From an uncultured Shinella sp. (lineage in GTDB: Bacteria; Pseudomonadota; Alphaproteobacteria; Rhizobiales; Rhizobiaceae), in assembly GCF_946479415.1 (NCBI RefSeq), contig NZ_CAMLFY010000118.1, forward strand, positions 1 through 13,816: a stretch of 13,816 bases of DNA, written 5' to 3'. The position numbers and the translations under genes were made by a program. Under the pieces are notes generated by a model, which was not told where the DNA came from, made no database searches, and saw only the letters and a list, made by a program, of their open reading frames with translations. Shown piece after piece: positions 8,341 through 13,816 of this stretch. The stretch's first letter is position 1; every line of letters begins with the position of its first letter.

Positions 8341-8368
8341 AAAAGCCGCCAATTTCTTGGCGGCTTTT
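8341..8368 (-). terminator. Intrinsic terminator after rpsD
   Basis: A perfect 12-bp stem AAAAGCCGCCAA (8341-8352) pairs with TTGGCGGCTTTT (8357-8368) around a 4-base loop. Read on the minus strand the stem is followed by a T-rich tail (CTTTT then TCTTT), giving a strong Rho-independent terminator 28 bases after the rpsD stop. The stem lies only 19 bases from the glsA start codon, so it also occupies the glsA leader region. Confidence 0.9.
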
Positions 8369-8396
8369 CCAGATTGCGCAAGGTGTCGACCGCGAA

Positions 8397-9014
8397 TTAA
8401 CGCGAGTAGAATTCGACGACCAGGTGCGGTTCCATGACAACGGCGTAGGGCACGTCGGAGAGAACCGGGATGCGAACGAAGGTCGCAACCATCTTGTTGT
8501 GATCGACTTCGATATAGTCCGGAACGTCGCGTTCAGCCAGCGAAACGGATTCGAGAACCGTGACGAGCTGCTTGGACTTTTCCTTGACTTCGATGACGTC
8601 GCCCGGCTTGCAACGGTAGGAGCCGATGTTGACGCGGACGCCGTTGACCTTGACGTGGCCATGGTTGACGAACTGACGGGCAGCGAAGACCGTCGGAACG
8701 AACTTGGCGCGGTAGACGATCGCGTCCAGACGCGACTCGAGCAGGCCGATCAGGTTTTCCGGGGTGTCGCCCTTGCGGCGTTCGGCTTCAGCGAAGATCG
8801 CGCGGAACTGCTTCTCGCGGATATCGCCATAGTAGCCCTTCAGCTTCTGCTTGGCGCGGAGCTGAACACCGAAGTCCGAAAGCTTGGATTTGCGGCGCTG
8901 GCCGTGCTGGCCGGGGCCGTATTCGCGGCGGTTGACCGGGGACTTCGGACGGCCCCAGATGTTTTCGCCCATACGGCGGTCGATTTTGTACTTGGATGCA
9001 GCGCGCTTGCTCAT
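8397..9014 (-). CDS. rpsD: 30S ribosomal protein S4
   Basis: S4 is a primary 16S rRNA-binding protein that nucleates assembly of the small subunit body and takes part in translational accuracy. The 205-residue product starts [21 protein letters not shown], with the usual basic N-terminal domain ([18 protein letters not shown]). The S4 RNA-binding fold spans about residues 94-155, including [12 protein letters not shown] and [18 protein letters not shown]. The frame is open upstream to 9155, but the family N-terminus and the AGAGGA ribosome site just upstream fix the ATG at 9014. Unlike in enterobacteria, the gene stands alone and not in the alpha operon with rpsK, rpoA and rplQ. It has its own promoter (9184-9212), a leader of about 160 nt, and a terminator, making a monocistronic unit. 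Confidence 0.99.
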   Translation of the reverse strand: MSKRAASKYKIDRRMGENIWGRPKSPVNRREYGPGQHGQRRKSKLSDFGVQLRAKQKLKGYYGDIREKQFRAIFAEAERRKGDTPENLIGLLESRLDAIVYRAKFVPTVFAARQFVNHGHVKVNGVRVNIGSYRCKPGDVIEVKEKSKQLVTVLESVSLAERDVPDYIEVDHNKMVATFVRIPVLSDVPYAVVMEPHLVVEFYSR

Positions 9015-9083
9015 CGCATTTCCTCTAAGTCTTGTTATGGCCTGCCCGTTGCCGGACCGGCTCAAGGAAACACGCCCTCCTCT

Positions 9084-9098
9084 GAACCTTTCGGGTTC
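9084..9098 (-). promoter_or_regulatory. Hairpin in the rpsD leader
   Basis: In the predicted ~160-nt rpsD leader the minus strand reads GAACC-CGAAA-GGTTC, a 5-bp stem with a 5-base loop, about 70 bases before the start codon. It is followed by a purine-rich AGAGGAGGG. S4 represses its own mRNA through a structured leader in E. coli and in Bacillus, so a similar role is possible, but the stem is short and no match to either known leader is visible. It may be incidental. Confidence 0.3.
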
Positions 9099-9183
9099 CG
9101 ACAGGCTTCTCACGATCGCGACCGGAGAATCCACGGGACATGTCAAATGAAACACCGGACATTTCTGCCCGGCGCTGGCGGGG

Positions 9184-9212
9184 TCATTAGGCGAGTTTTA
9201 CAAAACTGTCAA
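9184..9212 (-). promoter_or_regulatory. Predicted sigma-70-type promoter of rpsD
   Basis: On the minus strand a perfect -35 TTGACA (9207-9212) is followed by a 17-base spacer and a -10 TAATGA (9184-9189). This is the best promoter match in the window, and its strength suits a ribosomal protein gene. Transcription would start near 9176-9178, about 165 bases before the rpsD ATG. The spacer is filled by an inverted repeat AGTTTT-GT-AAAACT (9194-9207), which could be an operator or chance AT-richness. The ATPase gene upstream ends only 24 bases before the -35. Confidence 0.75.
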
Positions 9213-9235
9213 CGAACAAAGCCCGGAAAATCCGC

Positions 9236-10747
9236 CTATTCCGCCGCATCGCGGTGGGAATCGGCAAGATCCGGCCCATTGGCATCACCCGGCAGCGTCT
9301 CGCAGCCGAGATCCGGGAAGGCGACGATGCGGTGGCCGGCGAGATCGCTGTGCACCACGACCAGCCCCTGCTCCTCGAAATAGCCGAGCAGACGGCGCGC
9401 CCGGCGGGCCGAATGCGTGCCGTAGGCGCGCGCGATGCGCGCATCCGACGGGCAGGCAAGCCCGCGCACCGCGGCTTGCGCGACCAGCAGGAACACGCCC
9501 TGCAGATCTTCGGTGACGTTGCGCGAGAGATCGAGCGCCCTGCCCCAGATCTCCGTTCCCGCCGTCTCGGCATCGACGCCGGAACGAGCGACCGCCATCT
9601 TGCGGCGGAAGGCCGGAAGGGAGAGCGGTGCGCCGGGTACGCGGCGGATGCGGCAGCGCACGAGGAAATCCTGGAACAGCTCGGCATCAGCCCGGAAGGC
9701 CGCTTCCGGGTTGCTGAGGATTTCGGCGAGCGCCTGATCGAGCAGACCTTCGCGCTCCTCGGCGGATATCTCCGGTGCGGGCGCCTTGGTTTCGGTCTGA
9801 ACCGGCTCCGGCCGTGCGCGGGAAAGCTCGGCGAGGATATCCGTCGTCGGGCGCGGCGCGGGCGGTGCTCGGCGCACGAGCGGACGGGAAAACTCTTCCG
9901 GATCGGGTGTGAAGATCAGGTCTTCGACATCCTGCGGCGCATCCGGCAGCGGCATCAGCTTGGGGCTGGTCGAGCGCGCGGAGGTTTCCACGGCACCGAT
10001 CGTCACCGGCAGCGGGCGGCGCGACAGCGCAGGACCCAGCGCCACGAAGGAACCGCGCGGCAGGTCGCGGAACATTTCCGCCTGCCGGCGATCGAGACCG
10101 AGCAGATCGGCGGCGCGCGCCATGTCGATATCGAGGAAGGTGCGGCCCATCAGGAAGTTGGACGCTTCCGCCGCAACGTTCTTTGCAAGCTTGGCAAGGC
10201 GCTGCGTGGCGATGACACCGGCAAGGCCGCGTTTACGGCCGCGGCACATCAGGTTCGTCATCGCGCCGAGCGAGAGTTTTCGCGCCTCTTCCGAGACTTC
10301 GCCGCTGACGGCGGGGGCGAAGAGCTGCGCCTCGTCGACCACAACCAGCACCGGATACCAGTAGTCCCTGTCAGCATCGAACATGGCGTTGAGAAAAATG
10401 CCGGCCGCCCGCATCTGCTCGTCAGCCTCGAGGCCTTCGAGCGAGAGCACGCAGGAAACACGATGCTGGCGGATACGGGTCGCGATGCCGACAAGCTCGG
10501 CTTCCGTGCGCTGGCCATCGACCACGACATGGCCGAAGCGGTCCGACAGCGTGACGAAATCACCCTCAGGGTCGATAATGACCTGCTGCACCCAGGGTGC
10601 CGATTGTTCGAGCAGGCGGCGCAGAAGATGCGACTTGCCCGAGCCGGAATTGCCCTGCACCAAGAGGCGCGTTGCCAAGAGTTCCTCGATATCGAGCTTG
10701 GCCGGTGCGCCGCCTTGCACCGTTCCCATGTCGATGCCGACCTTCAT
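9236..10747 (-). CDS. HerA/DUF87-type P-loop ATPase with C-terminal winged-helix-like region
   Basis: This 503-residue protein has the P-loop of the FtsK-HerA group of DNA-pumping ATPases. Seen: Walker A GNSGSGKS at residues 32-39, VIIDPEGDF near 56-64 as in HerA/VirB4 relatives, Walker B VLVVVDEAQLFAP with Asp138-Glu139, RGRKRGL at about 170-175 and ATQR at about 180-183 as arginine-finger and sensor candidates. After the ATPase core (about 1-250) there is a Pro-rich linker (about 260-330), a helical part, and at about 415-480 a stretch whose helix-helix-strand order (SDARIARAYG...RRLLGYFEEQGLVVV) resembles a winged helix. No nurA nuclease or other known HerA partner lies next to it, and the exact job is unknown. 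The ATG at 10747 has GAGGAA directly upstream. The gene is separated by 120 bases from murI and may have its own promoter. Confidence 0.88.
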   Translation of the reverse strand: MKVGIDMGTVQGGAPAKLDIEELLATRLLVQGNSGSGKSHLLRRLLEQSAPWVQQVIIDPEGDFVTLSDRFGHVVVDGQRTEAELVGIATRIRQHRVSCVLSLEGLEADEQMRAAGIFLNAMFDADRDYWYPVLVVVDEAQLFAPAVSGEVSEEARKLSLGAMTNLMCRGRKRGLAGVIATQRLAKLAKNVAAEASNFLMGRTFLDIDMARAADLLGLDRRQAEMFRDLPRGSFVALGPALSRRPLPVTIGAVETSARSTSPKLMPLPDAPQDVEDLIFTPDPEEFSRPLVRRAPPAPRPTTDILAELSRARPEPVQTETKAPAPEISAEEREGLLDQALAEILSNPEAAFRADAELFQDFLVRCRIRRVPGAPLSLPAFRRKMAVARSGVDAETAGTEIWGRALDLSRNVTEDLQGVFLLVAQAAVRGLACPSDARIARAYGTHSARRARRLLGYFEEQGLVVVHSDLAGHRIVAFPDLGCETLPGDANGPDLADSHRDAAE

Positions 10748-10867
10748 CCCGTTCCTCGTTCCTGAAATCTATGATTCGCCCGGCCGCCACCGGACATCCG
10801 GCAAGCCCTAACACGAAATGAACCACCGTCACGCGCGGCTTTTGAAAAACCCACAGGGAAAGCCACG

Positions 10868-11662
10868 TCAGACGACGCGCAGACCAAATCCCTGCATCAG
10901 GCGCCGTGTCGCAAAGTCCGGTTTGCCGGAAGTGAAGACGGCGATGTCTTCGCCTGGTGCCAGCGTTTCCAGCGGCGGCACGAGGCGGCGGGCCTGGCGG
11001 GCGATGGCTTCGGCGGGATCGAGCCAGTCGACGGGCCACGGCGCGAGCTTGCGGAAGAGGTTCGCGACGAAGGGATAGTGCGTGCAGGCGAGCACGACGA
11101 TATCGGTCTTGCGGCCCATCTCGTCGACGAAACACGGAATGATCTCGGCGCGCACGGCCTCGTCGGACAGCGTTTCGCCACGGATATAGGCTTCGGCCAT
11201 GCGGGCGAGATTTTCCGAGCCGACGAGGCGCACGTCGCATTGCGTGGCGAAGGACTGGATGAGGTCGCGGGTATAGGCGCGCTTGACCGTGCCTGGGGTG
11301 GCGAGCACCGAGACGAGGCCGGAGCGAGTGCGCTCGGCGGCGGGCTTGATGGCCGGCACGGTGCCGACGAATTGCATATGCGGGAACGCGTCGCGCAGAT
11401 CGCTGCCGACGAGCGTGAAAGCCGTGTTGCAGGCGATGACGCAGATTTCCGGGTCGTGCTCGTTCAGGAGTTTTCGGAAGAGGTCGATGATATGCGTCTT
11501 CAGCGCCGGCTCTTCCCAGCCGCCATAGGGAAAGCCGGCATCGTCGGCCACGTAGATGAAATGCCGCTCGGGCATCAGCACGCGGGCCTCGCGCAGCACG
11601 GTGAGGCCACCGATGCCGCTGTCGAACATGAGGATAGGCTTGGCGCTATTCGTCAAGGTCAC
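10868..11662 (-). CDS. murI: Glutamate racemase
   Basis: MurI converts L-glutamate to D-glutamate for peptidoglycan, by a cofactor-independent two-base mechanism in the cytosol. The 264-residue protein shows the substrate-binding [11 protein letters not shown] at 13-23 (Asp14, Ser15), the first catalytic Cys78 in ACNTA, the second catalytic Cys193 in LACTHYPF, and DPAEAIARQ near the C-terminus. Length is normal for the family. Its start codon lies inside the 3' end of trmJ with a 17-base overlap (11646-11662), so the two are surely co-transcribed and probably translationally coupled. The HYP loop and the full Cys pair indicate a working enzyme. No clear terminator was found in the 120 bases after its stop. 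Confidence 0.97.
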   Translation of the reverse strand: MTLTNSAKPILMFDSGIGGLTVLREARVLMPERHFIYVADDAGFPYGGWEEPALKTHIIDLFRKLLNEHDPEICVIACNTAFTLVGSDLRDAFPHMQFVGTVPAIKPAAERTRSGLVSVLATPGTVKRAYTRDLIQSFATQCDVRLVGSENLARMAEAYIRGETLSDEAVRAEIIPCFVDEMGRKTDIVVLACTHYPFVANLFRKLAPWPVDWLDPAEAIARQARRLVPPLETLAPGEDIAVFTSGKPDFATRRLMQGFGLRVV

Positions 11663-12482
11663 GGGGCTCTTTCGGCCGGCGGTTGCGGGTTCGGTTGGGG
11701 TTGGTCACGCCGCGCGGCGATTCCCGCGTGAAACGATCGAGGCAGGAAATGATGCCGCGCAAGACCTGGATCTCCGTGCCGGTGAAGGAGGGACGCGTGA
11801 GGATGGCGCGCAGATTCTCCACCAGTTTTGGCTTTTTTTCGGCAGGCCGGAAATAACCGCGCGCATCGAGCGTTTCTTCCACATGGTCGAAGAGGCCCTG
11901 CAACTCCTCCTTCTTGGCCGGGCGCTGCGGCAGTGCATCGAACGGTGTGTCCTCGACGGAGGTCAAGCCGCTCTTCATCCATTCGTAGCTCATCAGGAGC
12001 ACGGCCTGGGCGAGATTCAGCGAGGCGAAGGCGGGATTGACCGGGAAGGTCACCAGCTCGTCGGCCAGCGCGATCTCCTCATTGGTCAGGCCTGTGCGCT
12101 CGCGGCCGAAGAGGATGCCGGTTTTCTCGCCCGCCCGGAAGCGCAAGCGCAGATCATCCGCCGCCACGACCGGCGAGCGAACTTCCTTGTAGCCGTAGCG
12201 GTCGCGCGCCGTCGTCGCATAGACGAATTCGAGATCGGCGACGGCCTCTTCCAGCGAGGCATAGACCTTTGCCGCCTCGATGACGTGATCGGCCTTGCTG
12301 GCGGCGGAGATCGCCTTCTCGCTCGGCCAGCCGTCGCGCGGATTGACGAGGCGCAGTTCGGCCAGGCCGAAATTCGCCATGGCACGCGCCACCATGCCGA
12401 TATTTTCACCGAGTTGCGGATGAACGAGGATGATCGCCGGTCCTTCGGCGATCATCGTGCGTTCGCTGTTCGTGCCTGCCAT
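11646..12482 (-). CDS. trmJ: tRNA (cytidine/uridine-2'-O-)-methyltransferase, TrmJ type (SPOUT family)
   Basis: TrmJ-type enzymes methylate the 2'-OH of nucleotide 32 in tRNA with S-adenosylmethionine, using a knotted SPOUT fold and acting as dimers. Seen: motif 1 [22 protein letters not shown] at about 19-39 (N-terminal Asn-Arg pair), motif 2 LFGRERTGL at 124-132, and motif 3 [13 protein letters not shown] at 149-161. The C-terminal ~100 residues are charged and match the helical extension of TrmJ rather than of TrmH or TrmL. Length is 278 residues, slightly longer than E. coli TrmJ. The start at 12482 has AGGGA 9 bases upstream; an in-frame ATG at 12455 would give a shorter N-terminus. The basic tail ([12 protein letters not shown]) overlaps the murI start. 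The exact target tRNA set cannot be told. Confidence 0.92.
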   Translation of the reverse strand: MAGTNSERTMIAEGPAIILVHPQLGENIGMVARAMANFGLAELRLVNPRDGWPSEKAISAASKADHVIEAAKVYASLEEAVADLEFVYATTARDRYGYKEVRSPVVAADDLRLRFRAGEKTGILFGRERTGLTNEEIALADELVTFPVNPAFASLNLAQAVLLMSYEWMKSGLTSVEDTPFDALPQRPAKKEELQGLFDHVEETLDARGYFRPAEKKPKLVENLRAILTRPSFTGTEIQVLRGIISCLDRFTRESPRGVTNPNRTRNRRPKEPRDLDE

Positions 12483-12549
12483 GCCAAATAGTCCCTAGAA
12501 AGTTGGCGTCTCACTGGCATAAACGGCCGGAAATGAAAAGCATACGCTG

Positions 12550-13125
12550 CTATTCGGCGCTTTCAGGCGCTTCCGCATTGCCGCCATTGGCGCCGGCTTC
12601 GGCGATCTCGACCATTTCCTTCTTGAGCGATGCGCCGTCCTCGAAGCTCGGACGCTCGATGTCGTCGATGACGGCGTGGCCGTCCTCTTCGATCATCTTG
12701 AACACCAGCGTCTCCGGCTTCCAGTCGGCCGCGCGCTCGCCGAAACAATGGCTGTTGTCGAAGGTCACGGTGACATCTTCCGCACCATTGGCCGCCTGGC
12801 CTTCGGTGGTCTTCACATCCTTCAGCGCGCAGCCGTCCTGGCCGCCGATGATCGGGTCGTAGTCGAAGGGCGAACCGCCGTCGTCATAGGCGGGGAATTT
12901 CGCCGCCGCACGGTATTTGGTGACGAAATCCTTGCTGTAGAGGCGCTTCAGGAAGTCGTCGCTGAAATAGTCGACATAGTCGGGCGGCGTGTCGCTATCG
13001 GTGCCCATGTCCTGCCAGTTGTTGGTCGCCGCCGACATGATCTCCGTCACGGGCGCCTTGAAATCGGCGGCGTGCACGGCGACGGGAAAGAGGACGGCGA
13101 GCGCCACGAGACCGAAACGCGACAT
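12550..13125 (-). CDS. Secreted (periplasmic) protein of unknown function
   Basis: I do not recognise the family with certainty. From the ATG at 13125 the product is 191 residues with a clear Sec signal peptide: MSRF, a hydrophobic core LVALAVLFPVAV, and a VHA|ADF cleavage site after residue 19. The mature part is acidic, with an aromatic stretch (PPDYVDYFSDDFLKRLYSKDF), a Cys pair (in DGCALKD and NSHCFGE) that could form a disulphide in the periplasm, a strand-like VLVFKMIEEDGHAVIDDIE-type region, and an Ala/Glu-rich tail. The GGAGA ribosome site (13130-13134) supports the 13125 start over 13137 and over the far upstream ATG at 13236. No Lipobox is present, so it should be soluble. It is divergent from icd and 67 bases ahead of trmJ; a role in either pathway is not indicated. 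Confidence 0.85.
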   Translation of the reverse strand: MSRFGLVALAVLFPVAVHAADFKAPVTEIMSAATNNWQDMGTDSDTPPDYVDYFSDDFLKRLYSKDFVTKYRAAAKFPAYDDGGSPFDYDPIIGGQDGCALKDVKTTEGQAANGAEDVTVTFDNSHCFGERAADWKPETLVFKMIEEDGHAVIDDIERPSFEDGASLKKEMVEIAEAGANGGNAEAPESAE

Positions 13126-13249
13126 GATATTCTCCATTGGATGGCGGCCACCCGGACGGGCACCGCGAGCGAATCTTCCTGAAACGGAATTCGGGCAAAA
13201 GTTATTCCGCATCGCAACGAAAATAAATCGCGTCATTCCTTCGTTGGCT

Positions 13250-13277
13250 TTGCCTTCCCGGTCTCGGATGCTATAGG
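13250..13277 (+). promoter_or_regulatory. Possible promoter of icd
   Basis: A -35-like TTGCCT (13250-13255), a 16-base spacer and a -10-like TATAGG (13272-13277) lie 64 bases before the icd start. The -35 is two bases from consensus and the spacer is one base short, so this is a moderate candidate only. It would give a leader of about 55 nt that contains the hairpin at 13307-13321. Confidence 0.4.
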
Positions 13278-13306
13278 GCCAATCGGTTCTTTAAAGTCCA
13301 CGATCC

Positions 13307-13321
13307 GGGGCGTTCCGCCCC
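13307..13321 (+). promoter_or_regulatory. GC-rich hairpin in the icd leader
   Basis: GGGGCG (13307-13312) pairs with CGCCCC (13316-13321) around a TTC loop. The stem ends 19 bases before the icd ATG and 9 bases before its ribosome site (GAGG, 13331-13334). There is no T tail, so it is not a terminator. It may stabilise the mRNA or tune initiation; a chance GC-rich repeat is also possible. Confidence 0.35.
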
Positions 13322-13340
13322 TACAAGCACGAGGCTCCCC

Positions 13341-13816
13341 ATGGCAAAGATCAAGGTCGCCAACCCCGTCGTCGAGCTCGACGGCGACGAGATGACGCGC
13401 ATCATCTGGCAGTTCATCAAGGACAAGCTGATCCACCCCTATCTGGACGTGGACCTTGAATATTACGACCTCGGCATGGAGAACCGCGACGCCACCGACG
13501 ACCAGGTGACGATCGACGCCGCCAACGCCATCAAGAAGCACGGCGTCGGCGTCAAGTGCGCCACGATCACGCCGGACGAAGCCCGCGTCGAGGAATTCAA
13601 GCTGAAGAAGATGTGGAAGTCGCCGAACGGCACGATCCGCAACATCCTCGGCGGCGTCATCTTCCGCGAGCCGATCATCTGCAAGAACGTGCCGCGCCTT
13701 GTTCCCGGCTGGACCAAGCCGATCATCGTCGGCCGCCACGCCTTCGGCGACCAGTACCGCGCCACCGACTTCAAGTTCCCCGGCAAGGGCAAGCTGACGA
13801 TGAAGTTCGTCGGCGA
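13341..13816 (+). CDS. icd: Isocitrate dehydrogenase (NADP+), N-terminal part (3' end outside window)
   Basis: The enzyme oxidises isocitrate to 2-oxoglutarate and CO2 with NADP+ in the TCA cycle. The 158 residues visible belong to the eukaryotic-like (type II, about 400-residue homodimer) class that rhizobia use, not the E. coli class. Seen: [16 protein letters not shown] at 8-23, KCATITPDE at 72-80, [12 protein letters not shown] at 94-105 with the substrate-binding Ser94, Asn96 and Arg100, FRE at 108-110 with Arg109, and [13 protein letters not shown] at 131-143 with Arg132 and the conserved Tyr139. A GAGG ribosome site (13331-13334) 6 bases upstream supports the ATG at 13341. The reading frame is intact to the window edge. 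The gene is divergent from the secreted-protein gene, and they share a 215-base intergenic region. Confidence 0.97.
   Translation, partial: MAKIKVANPVVELDGDEMTRIIWQFIKDKLIHPYLDVDLEYYDLGMENRDATDDQVTIDAANAIKKHGVGVKCATITPDEARVEEFKLKKMWKSPNGTIRNILGGVIFREPIICKNVPRLVPGWTKPIIVGRHAFGDQYRATDFKFPGKGKLTMKFVG

Noticed and set aside
9015..9155. N-terminal extension of rpsD by 47 codons
   Set aside because: The family N-terminus MSKRAASKY and the AGAGGA site fix the start at 9014. The extension overlaps the leader and reads as untranslated sequence.
7743..9383. A 546-codon plus-strand open frame over glsA, the terminator and rpsD
   Set aside because: It is antisense to two certain genes and the rpsD promoter, with no family features.
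9254..10765. A 503-codon plus-strand open frame opposite the HerA-like ATPase
   Set aside because: The minus-strand frame has Walker A, Walker B and a good ribosome site; the plus frame has none and is Arg/Gly/Ala-rich.
13138..13236. Longer start of the secreted protein
   Set aside because: The extension has no signal character and would bury the signal peptide; GGAGA at 13130-13134 favours 13125.

Overview
The window is a high-GC piece of bacterial chromosome that reads as an alphaproteobacterium of the Rhizobiaceae type (Rhizobium, Agrobacterium, Ensifer or Shinella-like). The grounds are the protein sequences (short PurL, BolA plus CGFS glutaredoxin, S4, and the eukaryotic-like form of NADP isocitrate dehydrogenase), dense packing with short overlaps, and a purL-bolA-grxD order that I recall from rhizobial chromosomes. 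I could not run a search to confirm the genus. No rRNA, tRNA, CRISPR array, insertion sequence, phage gene or attachment site was seen.

Layout on the plus strand: the 3' end of a MocR-type regulator (1-512), purL (616-2853), bolA (2870-3103), a small very basic protein (3109-3372), a low-GC four-helix membrane protein (3417-3830), the monothiol glutaredoxin grxD (3950-4285), a strong terminator (4319-4353), and a Bcr/CflA-type drug exporter (to 5616). A bidirectional terminator (5635-5669) closes this block.

Layout on the minus strand, given here from high coordinate to low as it is transcribed: a secreted protein of unknown function (13125-12550), trmJ-murI (12482-10868, overlapping), a HerA/DUF87-type ATPase (10747-9236), rpsD with a near-consensus promoter and a leader of about 160 nt (9212-8397), a terminator (8368-8341), then glsA-ttcA-inositol monophosphatase family gene (8321-5689). 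The window ends in the 5' part of icd on the plus strand (13341 onward), transcribed divergently from the secreted-protein gene.

The functions are mostly housekeeping: purine synthesis (purL), Fe-S and iron handling (bolA, grxD), translation and tRNA modification (rpsD, ttcA, trmJ), cell wall (murI), nitrogen and carbon metabolism (glsA, icd). BolA and the CGFS glutaredoxin are known partners that share a [2Fe-2S] cluster. TtcA and TrmJ both modify nucleotide 32 of tRNA. I do not see a convincing new multi-gene system. The parts least explained by known biology are the two unknown genes between bolA and grxD, the solitary HerA-like ATPase with an added C-terminal region, the secreted protein next to icd, and the regulatory architecture around rpsD and around two terminators that sit directly before start codons.
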